DNA from: Filimonas lacunae
Lineage (GTDB): Bacteria; Bacteroidota; Bacteroidia; Chitinophagales; Chitinophagaceae
Assembly (NCBI RefSeq): GCF_002355595.1
Contig: NZ_AP017422.1
Location: forward strand, 6,018,823 to 6,082,822
Direction: 5' to 3'
DNA: 64,000 nt
Positions 52,344-62,103 of the stretch are shown piece after piece. Within the stretch, counting starts at the first letter, position 1. Every line of letters begins with the position of its first letter. A program made the position numbers and the translations under genes. Below the pieces are notes generated by a model that searched no databases, was not told the DNA's origin, and was given only the letters and a program-made list of their open reading frames with translations.

Positions 52344-54149
52344 TTAATAACCGGTGTTCTGGTATTTAGCCTTATCCGGATCGTTCATGGCATCCAGCTG
52401 TGTTTGCGGTATCGGGCGTAACACATCCAGCACACGCACCTTATTGGTGGCAGCTGTATTATACTTCTTCACCCGGTCGTACAACAGGTTACGGCAGGCC
52501 AGATCGGGCCAGCGCACGCTTTCACCACACAGCTCGCGCGTTCTTTCATCCATGATAAAATCAAGCGTCATATCATCTGTTGTTAAATCCACCCACACAG
52601 GCGCCGCCACAGTGCCTTTATTAATTTTAGCCATTATTTTCTGGCGATTGGAAATAGTTGCAGAGTCTAACCCGCTGCGGTAAGCGGCACGTTTTCGTAA
52701 GGTCAGTATCAGCGGCAAGGCATCACCTTTGCGGCCCTCCTGTATGGCAGCTTCTGCCGCCAGCAGGTATACTTCCGATAACTTACTTACTACAAATGGC
52801 CTTCCCGATACATCGTTAGCGGTACCACGTTTGTTATCATCGTACTTTTTCAGGTTAGGAAACATCTGGATGGCCGGACGGGATGGCAGATAAAATTCAC
52901 TGGGTGCTATAATGCGGTATTTTTTGGTTCCCAGCAAGGTTAATGAATCTGCATATTTCTGGTTAGGTGCTATGAAGTAAGCAGTATCACCTACATTAAT
53001 ACCCGCTACATTGGTATTGGTAGCTAACCATACAGTACGAAAGGTATTATCGTAACGACTATCAAACACCTTATCTAAAAAAGCGACCTCGTAGATATAA
53101 GGGTTAGGACACAGCTGACGTAAAGGACGGCCATACTGTATTACCCTGTCTACCGGATACTTACCTGAATTAGCAGGTATGGCCACATTGTTCTGATAGT
53201 TACAGTTAAACAAGTTGTTAGAGATATTCGCCTTATTGGCAAAATCACTACCAGGGCTGGCCACCTCATTATCTATAGGGTCACCGGGAATGCGTTCTAC
53301 AGAATACAATATTTCGGCGTTGTAATCATTCCCTTCCTTATGCACATCGGCATAGTTGGTTAACAGGCTTACTCCATAAGTAGCCTGATTGTCCAGCAGC
53401 TTTTTGGCAGTGGTCCAGGCATTGCCAAAATCGGTAGATTGTTTGGCAGCAGAATAACCTCTAAAGATATAAGCCTTCGTCAACATATGCAATGCCGCTG
53501 CTTTAGAGAGATAAAAAGCGGCTGCCGGGCGCTGATCGGGCAGGTTTTCGCTGGCGAAAGTAAAATCATCAATAATGGTTTGATAGTTTTTTACAAACAG
53601 CTCAGCCGTAGGCAGGCGATTAAATCCCTGGTAAGGGTTTTGATTAAATGCCAGTTCACCCATACCTAAATCCAGCGGCACTGCACCAAACTGCTGCACC
53701 AGTAAAAAGTAATACAACCCTCTTAAAAAATGTGCTTCTGCTACCAGCCTGGTTTTTACAGCTGCATTCAGCGTTACAACAGGTGCAAACTGAATCACCG
53801 CATTGGCCAGGTTGATGTTAGAGAAGTTACGGTTCCAGGGAGTTAATATATGCCCGTTGGATGAAGTGAGCGGATAGGTGCCTAACTCCAGTTCCGAACC
53901 ACCGGTCACCTGGTCGCCATAGGTCCATTCATCGGTACCGGAGTTGGCAATCAACACGGCACCAATAGGGCCATAGTCAAAACGCATTCCCGAATACAAG
54001 GCATACACCGCGTTTTGCAAACCTGATGGCGTTTTAAAATAATCAACAGTAAACACTGTATAAGGCTTTTCCTCCAGCTTCTTCTGGCAACCGCCTGCCA
54101 GCAACGTGGCAGCAATAAGGGAAGCCTGGATAATATTATTGAGTTTCAT
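52344..54149 (-). CDS. SusD-family outer-membrane glycan-binding lipoprotein (xylan locus)
   Basis: 601 residues with lipobox LLAGGC, so the mature protein starts CQKKLEEKPYTVF. SusD landmarks: VYALYSGMRFDYGPIGAVLIANSGTDEWTYGDQ, LVAEAHFLRGLYYFLLVQQFGAVPLDL, and the C-terminal LDFIMDERTRELCGESVRWPDLACRNLLYDRV followed by VLRPIPQTQLDAM. It pairs with the SusC 18 bp upstream to import xylo-oligosaccharides. GH10 follows after 46 bp in the same run. Confidence 0.93.
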   Translation of the reverse strand: MKLNNIIQASLIAATLLAGGCQKKLEEKPYTVFTVDYFKTPSGLQNAVYALYSGMRFDYGPIGAVLIANSGTDEWTYGDQVTGGSELELGTYPLTSSNGHILTPWNRNFSNINLANAVIQFAPVVTLNAAVKTRLVAEAHFLRGLYYFLLVQQFGAVPLDLGMGELAFNQNPYQGFNRLPTAELFVKNYQTIIDDFTFASENLPDQRPAAAFYLSKAAALHMLTKAYIFRGYSAAKQSTDFGNAWTTAKKLLDNQATYGVSLLTNYADVHKEGNDYNAEILYSVERIPGDPIDNEVASPGSDFANKANISNNLFNCNYQNNVAIPANSGKYPVDRVIQYGRPLRQLCPNPYIYEVAFLDKVFDSRYDNTFRTVWLATNTNVAGINVGDTAYFIAPNQKYADSLTLLGTKKYRIIAPSEFYLPSRPAIQMFPNLKKYDDNKRGTANDVSGRPFVVSKLSEVYLLAAEAAIQEGRKGDALPLILTLRKRAAYRSGLDSATISNRQKIMAKINKGTVAAPVWVDLTTDDMTLDFIMDERTRELCGESVRWPDLACRNLLYDRVKKYNTAATNKVRVLDVLRPIPQTQLDAMNDPDKAKYQNTGY

Positions 54150-54167
54150 ATAAGCGCTGCTTTTAAA

Positions 54168-57100
54168 TTAGAAAGTTAAGTTGGCACCTATCATAAAGGT
54201 TTTGGTAGGTGGTGTAGTGGCACCGATAGTTAACGCACGGCTGGAAAGGTTACCCGGGTCCTGCACACCTTGTGTACCGGTACCGGTAGCTTCCGGATCA
54301 ACACCACCCATCCTCATATAAGGCGAATACAACACCAGCGGGTTTTGCGCCGTCAGGTATACCCGCAGGCTTTGCGCCCCTATCTTCTTCAGGCCGGGAG
54401 CAGAAAAAGTATATCCCAGGTTAATACTTCTCAGCTTTACAAAGCTGGCATCATAATATCCTAAAGTGGTCCAGTCAGTGCTTACACCACGGCTTCTGTT
54501 TAAACCGGCAGGTGTAGGAAAATCGTTAGTGGGGTTATCAGGCGTCCAGTAGTTTACTTTAATACCGCTTCTTATACCGTTTAAGTTTACCAGGTAAGAA
54601 GATAACGACTGATGCACCTGGCTAACCAGTAAACCACCAAAACGCGCATACACTACAAAAGAGAAATCAAAACCTTTATAGGTGAAACGGTTGGTGATAC
54701 CACCTTGCCATTTGGCCTGTGAGCTGCCTATTACGCTACGGTCGTAGTTGGCTTCCACCACCCCATCGGGTTTACCATTGGGGCCACTGATGTCTTTCAG
54801 CTTCACATCACCTGGCTGGCTATTATATTTAGCGGCTTCCGCAGCTTCACTAATTTGCCATACCCCCAGCTTGGTATAATCATATATCGCGCTCAGCGGC
54901 TGACCAATAAACAACTGACTGGCTATGTTTTGTGTAAAGTTGTCGGTAAGCTTTAACAGCTTGTTGCGGTTCAGGAATATGTTCAAATCAGTGCTCCAGG
55001 TAAATCCTTTCCTGGAAGAGATGTTCACGCTGGATACAGAAATTTCCAGTCCCTTGTTCTGCATTTCGCCAATATTGGTAAGGTACTGTGCAGTAATACC
55101 TGAAGTAGCAGGTAAGGTAATACCATATAAAATTTTATAGGTATGTGCATGGTACCAATCTACAGTACCCGTAATGCGGTTATTCAGCAAACCAAAGTCC
55201 AACCCCAGGTTGGTGGTTTTGGTATATTCCCAGTCCAGATTGGAGTTAGGCAGGGTGGTAACATTATACCCCGACACCACGGTAGGACCATAATTGTATT
55301 TAATAACACTACCGGTGCTGCCCTGGTTCCCAATGAGGTTATAGGTAGATACCTGACCCAATGAAGAATAGGGGTTGATGCTCTGGTTAGAGGTTTGCCC
55401 GTAACCTGCCCGCAATTTCAGATTGCTCAACCAGGTAAATTGTTTCATAAACGATTCATTGCTGATGATCCAGCCTGCACTCATAGCGGGGTAAGAGTGA
55501 TACTTATGTCCCGGTGCCAGGCGCGACGAGCCATCTATCCTGCCTGTAAGGGTTAACAGAAAGCGGTTATCAAAAGCATAGTTAATACGGCCCATGTAAC
55601 TGATCAGTGCAAAAGAACTTTCTCCACCGCTTACTACCGGCTTCACGGCATTGGAGGCATTGGCCTGCCCCAGGTTATAGAACTGGATAAAGTTTTCGTC
55701 AATAGAATCTTTACTTACATAAGTGTTGTGTGTATGATCTTCCTGTACACTGTACAACCCGGTAAAGCTTATCCGGTGCTTTTTAGCAAAGGTTTTCTCA
55801 TACGTTAACACGTTTTCAATTGTATATCCCCAACCTTCTGCATTGTTTACACTGGCTGTGTTACCCTGCTTGGGACGGAAATAACTGGGGCGTCCCAATG
55901 TATCGTCCGAGCTTTTAAACTGGTCGTTCTCCTGCAGGCGATAATCCAACCCTACATTCAGGCGATACTTTAAACCATCTATAATCTGGTATTCTACAAA
56001 CAGCGAGTTAAAGGTTCTTAACCGGCGAATTTTATCAATCCAGTTGTTATTGTTTGTTTTTAACAACAGCGGGCTGTATTGTGTAGCACGGTCATCGGTG
56101 TTACCGGTGGGAGATTTAATAATATTACCTGCACTGTCATAAGCCGGCATCAGCGGGCTTAATGATAAGATAGGAAACATAGGATCGTTAAACTGCGAGC
56201 CGTTAGTAATAGACACCGTGTTTAAAGTGTTTAAACCTACTTTTATTCTTTTGCCCACCTTGGCATCAATGGTAGCCCTGAGTGAATAACGCTTGAAGTC
56301 CTGCCCCGGCAACACGGTAGTTTCTTTGTAATAACCACCACCCAACGACCAGGCACTTCCATTAGCGCCACCGGATACCGACATGTTATGATCGGTAGTA
56401 TATCCATTCTGATACATCAGGCTTTGCCAATCGGTTTCGCGGCCCTTGGCAATAGACTCCAGCTCTTCCGGCATATAGCCCGAAGCGTAGGTGCTCATAT
56501 CGCGCATGGCACGGTATTCCTGTGCATTGAATAATTTGTAACGTGTTCGTACCGAAGTAATACCATAGTAACCATTGTAGGATACACGCGCTTCTCCTGT
56601 TCTGCCGCGCTTGGTAGATACCAGTATTACCCCGTTAGAACCGCGCGAACCATAAATAGCCGTGGCGCTGGCATCTTTCAATATTTCTACCGATGATACA
56701 TCATCGGGGTTAATATCATTGAGGTTGCCACCTTCAAACGGAATACCATCCAGCACCAGCAACGGATCGTTAGAACCATTAATGGAACGCTCACCCCTGA
56801 TGCGTATTACAGCGCCGGCGCCGGGTTTGGTGCCCACCTTTTGCACCTCTAAACCGGCTGCACGCCCCTGTAATGCCCCCTGCAGGTTGGCGCTGGGCAC
56901 CTCGCGCAGTGCTGTTTCGTTTACCGACACTACCGAACCGGTTACATCTTTTTTCTTTTGTGTACCATATCCCACCACAATAACCTGGTCAAGATCTTTT
57001 GCTACCGGGGTTAGTTTAATAGTAACCATGCTGGCATCCCCTACCAGCCGTTCCAGGGTTTCGTAACCTATATAAGTAATCACCAGCACGTCTGTAGCAG

Positions 57101-57344
57101 CAGCGTTGAGGGTAAAGTTGCCGGCGTTATTAGTGTTAACGCCTGTTGCAACGCCCTTTACCTGCACGGGAACACCCGCCAGCGGCTCGCCTTTTTCGTT
57201 GGTAACTATACCTGTAATTTTCTTTTGCTGGGCCCATACCTGCGGGCAAAGCAGCAGTAACGGTAACATAGCTGTAAAAGCGTACCGTAATCCCTTATGA
57301 TAGGCCCGCACAACAGCGAGGCCTGCATTGGAATCCTTTCTCAT
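54168..57344 (-). CDS. SusC-family TonB-dependent oligosaccharide transporter (xylan locus)
   Basis: 1058 residues. Signal peptide ending VWAQQ, then KKITGIVTNEKGEPLAGVPVQVKG (carboxypeptidase-like regulatory domain), the TonB-box region DQVIVVGYGTQKKKDVTGSV, plug motifs (PLLVLDGIPFEGG, EILKDASATAIYGSRGSNGV) and a barrel ending KTFMIGANLTF. The N-terminal arm before the signal (MRKDSNAGLAVVRAYHKGLRYAFTAM) is charged and long, so a later start is possible. First gene of the operon, opposite the LacI regulator. No CAGGA motif lies upstream; instead there is a weak LacI-type site at 57356-57369. Confidence 0.94.
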   Translation of the reverse strand: MRKDSNAGLAVVRAYHKGLRYAFTAMLPLLLLCPQVWAQQKKITGIVTNEKGEPLAGVPVQVKGVATGVNTNNAGNFTLNAAATDVLVITYIGYETLERLVGDASMVTIKLTPVAKDLDQVIVVGYGTQKKKDVTGSVVSVNETALREVPSANLQGALQGRAAGLEVQKVGTKPGAGAVIRIRGERSINGSNDPLLVLDGIPFEGGNLNDINPDDVSSVEILKDASATAIYGSRGSNGVILVSTKRGRTGEARVSYNGYYGITSVRTRYKLFNAQEYRAMRDMSTYASGYMPEELESIAKGRETDWQSLMYQNGYTTDHNMSVSGGANGSAWSLGGGYYKETTVLPGQDFKRYSLRATIDAKVGKRIKVGLNTLNTVSITNGSQFNDPMFPILSLSPLMPAYDSAGNIIKSPTGNTDDRATQYSPLLLKTNNNNWIDKIRRLRTFNSLFVEYQIIDGLKYRLNVGLDYRLQENDQFKSSDDTLGRPSYFRPKQGNTASVNNAEGWGYTIENVLTYEKTFAKKHRISFTGLYSVQEDHTHNTYVSKDSIDENFIQFYNLGQANASNAVKPVVSGGESSFALISYMGRINYAFDNRFLLTLTGRIDGSSRLAPGHKYHSYPAMSAGWIISNESFMKQFTWLSNLKLRAGYGQTSNQSINPYSSLGQVSTYNLIGNQGSTGSVIKYNYGPTVVSGYNVTTLPNSNLDWEYTKTTNLGLDFGLLNNRITGTVDWYHAHTYKILYGITLPATSGITAQYLTNIGEMQNKGLEISVSSVNISSRKGFTWSTDLNIFLNRNKLLKLTDNFTQNIASQLFIGQPLSAIYDYTKLGVWQISEAAEAAKYNSQPGDVKLKDISGPNGKPDGVVEANYDRSVIGSSQAKWQGGITNRFTYKGFDFSFVVYARFGGLLVSQVHQSLSSYLVNLNGIRSGIKVNYWTPDNPTNDFPTPAGLNRSRGVSTDWTTLGYYDASFVKLRSINLGYTFSAPGLKKIGAQSLRVYLTAQNPLVLYSPYMRMGGVDPEATGTGTQGVQDPGNLSSRALTIGATTPPTKTFMIGANLTF

Positions 57345-57674
57345 TGGACAATCAGTTTAATCGTTAATATTCAGGAGAAGAAAAAAAGAAGTGGTTAAAT
57401 AGTAGTTCCGGTGGTCCACCGGTATGTAAACTTCCCGGACCTCGTAAGTGCAGCAATGGCAATGGTTTATATGCAGCACAAAACAATAAGCAGCATTGTT
57501 TATACTTCTTCATATGACAGTTTAATGGGCGTTAAAAAACATCACACCTCTATTCAATCGTTGGGCAATCCGGATATTCGCCACAACGAATATAGAGATA
57601 TTTTCGAAAATTGCAACCGATTGCAATTATTTTTAAAAAATCAGCATTTTAGTTACTTTAGCGGAAACAGTAGC
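57345..57674. other. Divergent control region between susC and lacI
   Basis: A 330-bp gap with no convincing gene (an open frame runs in from 57411 but has no family resemblance before the HTH). It holds a 15-bp palindrome CCGGTGG-T-CCACCGG (57408-57422), a partial LacI-type site (57356-57369, 7 of 10 consensus positions) and the perfect operator at 57609-57628. Promoters for both directions must lie here. Confidence 0.6.
57609..57628 (+). promoter_or_regulatory. LacI-type operator upstream of the LacI regulator
   Basis: AATTGCAACCGATTGCAATT, mirror-symmetric except for the central CCGA; the core TGCAACCGATTGCA matches TGNAANCGNTTNCA at all fixed positions. It ends 46 bp before the regulator's ATG, so autoregulation is likely. 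Confidence 0.78.
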
Positions 57675-58709
57675 ATGAGCCAGCCGAAAGAAATAACGAT
57701 TTACGATATAGCGAGGGAACTGAATATTTCTGCTACCACGGTAAGCCGCGGCCTGAAAGGGCATCCAACCATTAATAAAAACACCCGTAAAAAGATTGCA
57801 GAAAAGGCGAAGGAACTGGGTTACACGCCCAACACCTTTGCCGGCAGCTTACGCAGCAAACGCACCAATACCATTGGGGTAATTGTGCCGCGCCTGAACA
57901 GTTATTTTATGTCGTCGGCACTGGCGGGCATGGAACATATAGCCAACAAACACGGCTACAACCTTATTATCAGCCAGTCGCTGGAAAACGCGAAAAAAGA
58001 GATAGAGAACGCCCATACCATGTTTAACCGCCGGGTAGACGGGTTGATTATTTCCCTGTCCTTTAACACAGAAAACATTAACCACCTGCTGCCCTTTACC
58101 GGGCGCAACATACCGGTGATTTTCTTTGACCGGGTGTTTAACAGTGAGCAGTTCACCGGTGTGGTAATAGATAACTATGCCGCCGCTTACGAAGCAACCA
58201 AACATCTGATACAACAAGGCTGTAAAAGAATTGTGCACCTGGCTGGCAACACCATTCGCAATGTATATAAAGACAGGCTGGAAGGGTACATGCAGGCCCT
58301 GACCGATCACCAGTTAAAGCACGACCCCAAGCTGGTTATCACCAGCAACCTGAGTGAGGAAGCAGGTATAGAAGCCGCCCAGCAAATTATTCAAATGACT
58401 AAAAAGCCGGATGGCATTTTTGCTGCCAATGACAACTGTGCCATCTACTGCATGATTCACCTGAAGCAGGCTGGCATACGTATTCCGGAAGATATTGCTG
58501 TAGTAGGTTTTAATAACGACCGGGTAAGCCAGATTATAGAGCCCGCCCTGTCTACCATCAACTACCCCGGCTATTCCATTGGCGAAACCACCGCCACGCA
58601 CCTGATCAATCATTTACAGGGCGATACCAACATACAAAGCACTAATACCATTGTATTGCGTACCGAGTTGATTATCCGGGCATCTTCCCTGAAACAAAAA
58701 ACAGGATAA
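57675..58709 (+). CDS. LacI-family transcriptional regulator of the xylan locus
   Basis: 344 residues from the ATG at 57675 (MSQPKEITIYDIARELNISATTVSRGLKGHP), the standard LacI opening; the open frame extends 88 codons upstream but that part has no HTH-family similarity. Helix-turn-helix at about residues 7-30, hinge helix near TFAGSLRSKRTNTIG, then a periplasmic-binding-protein-like effector domain (GVIVPRLNSYFMSSALAGMEHIA, DGIFAANDNCAIYCMIHLKQ, IAVVGFNNDRVSQIIEPALSTI). A matching operator precedes its own start and a weaker one precedes the next GH115 gene. The inducer is probably a xylan- or glucuronate-derived sugar, but cannot be read from the sequence. Confidence 0.9.
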   Translation: MSQPKEITIYDIARELNISATTVSRGLKGHPTINKNTRKKIAEKAKELGYTPNTFAGSLRSKRTNTIGVIVPRLNSYFMSSALAGMEHIANKHGYNLIISQSLENAKKEIENAHTMFNRRVDGLIISLSFNTENINHLLPFTGRNIPVIFFDRVFNSEQFTGVVIDNYAAAYEATKHLIQQGCKRIVHLAGNTIRNVYKDRLEGYMQALTDHQLKHDPKLVITSNLSEEAGIEAAQQIIQMTKKPDGIFAANDNCAIYCMIHLKQAGIRIPEDIAVVGFNNDRVSQIIEPALSTINYPGYSIGETTATHLINHLQGDTNIQSTNTIVLRTELIIRASSLKQKTG

Positions 58710-58726
58710 GTTTTCAGATCCCTTTT

Positions 58727-58740
58727 CACAACCGATTGCA
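58727..58740 (+). promoter_or_regulatory. Second LacI-type operator, before GH115
   Basis: CACAACCGATTGCA matches the TGNAANCGNTTNCA consensus at 8 of 10 fixed positions and shares the ACCGATTGCA core with the site at 57609. It lies 50 bp before the GH115 start, so GH115 probably answers to the same regulator. Confidence 0.6.
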
Positions 58741-58790
58741 AAAAATGGATCCCAAAGGCCCATTTTCTCCCGATTTCAAACCATTGCCAC

Positions 58791-61658
58791 ATGACACAAA
58801 CAGGTTTATCCCCTATCCGGAAACTGCTGCTACTGAGTACCCTCTTTTGCCTGTGTAATCAGGCATTTTCACAGTTGGCCAACAAAGCTGTTTCGCAGTT
58901 TCAACTGGTAAGCGGCCAACACACTCCGGCCATTTATGTTGCAGCTACAGAACCCCTGCTGGTACAAAAAGCCGCGCAATGGCTGCAACAGGATATTGCA
59001 GCTGTTACAGGCCACCTGCCACCTGTGATACATACACTTGACCAACCTTATACTACAGTAATAGTAATAGGCACCCTTGCGCAAAGTCCCTTATTGAAAG
59101 AACTCGCCAGCAAAAAAATGGTGCAGTTTAACAGCATACTAAATCATTGGGAAGCCTACCAGCTACAACATATTTCTACCCCGGCATTCATGCCACTGAA
59201 CAATATGCTGATTATTGCAGGCAGCGACAAGCGTGGAGCTGCTTATGGCGCTTTGGAGTTATGCCGCAGAATAGGTGTATCGCCCTGGAATTGGTGGGCC
59301 GATGTGCCTGCACAAACAAAAGATACCATTAACATCCCTTTTCACTGGAAACTGATAGATTCGCCCCGTTTGCAATACCGCGGCATTTTTATTAATGATG
59401 AAGCCCCTGCACTGAGCGGCTGGGCGCATGAAAAGTTTGGCGGCTTTAACCATGCTTTTTACGAGAAAGTATTTGAACTGATCTTACGCTTAAAAGGCAA
59501 CTATCTGTGGCCTGCCATGTGGGGCAATGCGTTTAATGACGATGATACCTTAAACCCCAAACTGGCCGATGAATACGGTATAGTAATGGGCACTTCGCAC
59601 CACGAACCCATGCTACGCGCACAAACCGAATGGAAACGTTATGGTAGAGGAGCCTGGAACTATGCCACCAACCACGAGGTACTGCGCAATTTCTGGCGCA
59701 AAGGCATTCAAAATATGGGCACACACGAAAGTATTGTAACCATTGGCATGCGTGGCGATGGCGATGAACCTATGACAGAAGGCACGGCTATTCAGTTGCT
59801 GGAAAATATTGTAAAAGATCAGCGCACTATTATTAGCGACGTTACCGGAAAGCCCGCCGCAGCAACACCACAGATATGGGCTTTATACAAAGAAGTGCAG
59901 GAGTATTATGATAAAGGCATGCGTGTGCCTGACGACATTACCTTGTTGTTATGTGATGATAACTGGGGCAATATTCGCAAGCTACCTGCGCTCAACGCCC
60001 AACCACGCAGCGGTGGCTATGGCATCTACTATCACTTTGATTATGTAGGTGACCCGCGTAATTACAAATGGCTTAACACCAACCCGCTGGCCCGTGTGTG
60101 GGAGCAAATGCACCTGGCCTACGAGCACAACGTTAAAAAGATATGGCTGGTGAATGTAGGGGATATCAAACCTATGGAATACCCTATTTCTTTTTTTATG
60201 GATTATGCCTGGAATCCCGATGCCGTAAAGGCAACAGATATTGCTGCCTATACCCATCGCTGGGCCAGAGAACAGTTTGGCGCTAAGTATGCAGCGGATA
60301 TCAGCAAAATATTGCTCGCCTATACCCAATTCAATGGCCGCCGCAAGCCCGAACTACTATCGCCTGATACGTACAGCCTGCAAAACTATCGCGAAGCAGA
60401 AACCGTAGCAGACGAATACAATCAACTGGTATTGCAGGCAGAGCGTATAGGCCAGCAATTACCTGCTGCCTGTCAGGATGCTTTTTTTCAACTGGTACTA
60501 CATCCCGTTAAAGCCTGCGCTAATCTCAATACCCTCTACCTTGCTGTAGCTAAAAACAGGCTGTATGCTACACAACAACGCAGAAGCACTAACCTATGGG
60601 CCAACCTCGCGCAGCAATTATATGTAAACGATTCGTTGATAACACAGCAATACAACCAGCAAACAGCCAAAGGCAAATGGAACCATATGATGGATCAAAC
60701 ACATATAGGTTACACCTACTGGCAACAACCCTTACAAAACAGCATGCCCGAAGTGCGGCAGATAGAAAATAGTCCTGCACCTGCTATGGGTGTGGCTGTG
60801 GAAGGTAATGAGCAATGGTTTCCTAATGTTACCGAAAAGCTTACCCTGCCCGACTTCAACACCTTACTGCCCGACCGGCATTATATAGAAATATTTAACC
60901 AGGGTATCAACAGCTTTGACTATACTATCAATACTTCTCATCCCTGGTTACAGATAGATAAACCCGAAGGCACTGTTTCATCTGAACAACGCATTGAGCT
61001 AACCATCAATGCCGCTGCGGTGCCTGCCGGCACTCATACCGTTACACTTACCATCACTGGTGCAGGCAAAACCAGCTATGTAACCACACGGGTAATTAAA
61101 CCCCGCACCGGTATCGTAAACCGTACCGGCAAAACCTTTCTGGAATACAATGGAGTGGTATCTATACATGCAGCCAACTATGCGCAACAGCTACAGAAGA
61201 AGCCATTTTACTGGCAAACAATACCTTACCTGGGCAGCACACATTCCGCCGTTACGCCTTATCCCGTAACAGCAATGCCTGCTATCCACGATAGCTGCCC
61301 TGTGCTGGAATATACATTCTATACTTTCGATACCACTCGTAAAGCAGAAGTGCAATGTTATTTTTCACCCACATTGAATTATCACCATACTGCTACCGGC
61401 CTGCGTTATGCAGTTAGCATCGACAACCAGCCTTATCAGCAGGTGGGCATCAATGCATCTTTCACACAAAAACAATGGGAACAAATAGTGGCAGACAATA
61501 TCAACAAAAGCATCACTACGCATCGCGCGTTAACGCCGGGCCATCATACCCTGCGTATTAAAATGGTAGATGCGGGTGTGGTGCTGCAAAAAATAGTGAT
61601 TGTTACCGGCACAGAAAAAGCGACCTACCTGGGACCGCCTGAAACAAGCATACCTTAA
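58791..61658 (+). CDS. GH115 alpha-glucuronidase (xylan locus)
   Basis: 955 residues with a signal peptide ending QAFSQ. GH115 layout with N-terminal alpha/beta domain, TIM barrel (about 190-500), helical linker and C-terminal beta domains (about 630-955). Landmarks: YRGIFINDEAPALSGWAHEKFGG, LKGNYLWPAMWGNAFNDDD, GTSHHEPMLRAQTEW, TIGMRGDGDEPMTEG, CDDNWGNIRKLP, KIWLVNVGDIKPMEYP. It removes 4-O-methyl-glucuronic acid from xylan. The C-terminal half is about 125 residues longer than that of the other GH115. Preceded by a LacI-type operator and 81 bp after the LacI gene. Together with GH10 and SusCD it forms a glucuronoxylan module. Confidence 0.92.
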   Translation: MTQTGLSPIRKLLLLSTLFCLCNQAFSQLANKAVSQFQLVSGQHTPAIYVAATEPLLVQKAAQWLQQDIAAVTGHLPPVIHTLDQPYTTVIVIGTLAQSPLLKELASKKMVQFNSILNHWEAYQLQHISTPAFMPLNNMLIIAGSDKRGAAYGALELCRRIGVSPWNWWADVPAQTKDTINIPFHWKLIDSPRLQYRGIFINDEAPALSGWAHEKFGGFNHAFYEKVFELILRLKGNYLWPAMWGNAFNDDDTLNPKLADEYGIVMGTSHHEPMLRAQTEWKRYGRGAWNYATNHEVLRNFWRKGIQNMGTHESIVTIGMRGDGDEPMTEGTAIQLLENIVKDQRTIISDVTGKPAAATPQIWALYKEVQEYYDKGMRVPDDITLLLCDDNWGNIRKLPALNAQPRSGGYGIYYHFDYVGDPRNYKWLNTNPLARVWEQMHLAYEHNVKKIWLVNVGDIKPMEYPISFFMDYAWNPDAVKATDIAAYTHRWAREQFGAKYAADISKILLAYTQFNGRRKPELLSPDTYSLQNYREAETVADEYNQLVLQAERIGQQLPAACQDAFFQLVLHPVKACANLNTLYLAVAKNRLYATQQRRSTNLWANLAQQLYVNDSLITQQYNQQTAKGKWNHMMDQTHIGYTYWQQPLQNSMPEVRQIENSPAPAMGVAVEGNEQWFPNVTEKLTLPDFNTLLPDRHYIEIFNQGINSFDYTINTSHPWLQIDKPEGTVSSEQRIELTINAAAVPAGTHTVTLTITGAGKTSYVTTRVIKPRTGIVNRTGKTFLEYNGVVSIHAANYAQQLQKKPFYWQTIPYLGSTHSAVTPYPVTAMPAIHDSCPVLEYTFYTFDTTRKAEVQCYFSPTLNYHHTATGLRYAVSIDNQPYQQVGINASFTQKQWEQIVADNINKSITTHRALTPGHHTLRIKMVDAGVVLQKIVIVTGTEKATYLGPPETSIP

Positions 61659-61665
61659 ATAAAGC

Positions 61666-61687
61666 GGCCCCGGTAAAAACCAGGGCC
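61666..61687 (+). terminator. Terminator after GH115 (xylan locus)
   Basis: GGCCC-c-GG pairs with CC-a-GGGCC with one internal mismatch; the trailing sequence TTCAATAAATAA is only moderately T-rich. It lies 8 bp after the stop codon. Confidence 0.5.
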
Positions 61688-62068
61688 TTCAATAAATAAA
61701 ATCCCCCGTATTAAGAGTCACATGAAAAAACCTCTTATTATTACAATTTAAAACCAATAGTAGCCTCATTTATATATACCCCTAGCCTTACAGAAAAGTA
61801 TATATTTCTGTATATGTTTATGCCTGTTAGAAGCAGCAATGCTGCTATAACATAACAATAATTACAAACTTATTTATTGGGATATTGGATAGATGGATGC
61901 GAATATATAACCGCATATTGAAGTAACAAAAAAATACAGAACATTTGTTAGTTTGATGCTTAAAATAACAAACACATTACTAATACCTGAAATATAAGCT
62001 ATGCCTGCATTGGAGAGAGATGATAGAATAATAATATATACTATGTATTCATAAGCAGCAAAAAGAAA

Positions 62069-62088
62069 GGGCGTCCAGAAGAACGCCC
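62069..62088 (-). terminator. Short terminator hairpin after the EF-hand-like gene
   Basis: GGGCGT (62069-62074) pairs with ACGCCC (62083-62088); on the minus strand it is followed by CTTTCTTTTTGC. It lies 15 bp after the stop codon at 62104. The stem core resembles the terminator at 48980-49005. Confidence 0.6.
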
Positions 62089-62103
62089 CTTATACATCTA
62101 TCA

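Larger units (their letters stand above)
61659..62103. other. 445-bp gap between convergent genes
   Basis: Contains a GGCCC-c-GG/CC-a-GGGCC hairpin at 61666-61687 (terminator for GH115) and the terminator of the next gene at 62069-62088. The A+T-rich remainder shows no coding pattern, no operator repeat and no RNA gene that I can recognise. Confidence 0.5.

Noticed and set aside
57411-57674. 88-residue N-terminal extension of the LacI regulator
   Set aside because: It would cover the palindromic operator; the standard LacI start MSQPKEITIYDIA at 57675 is far better.
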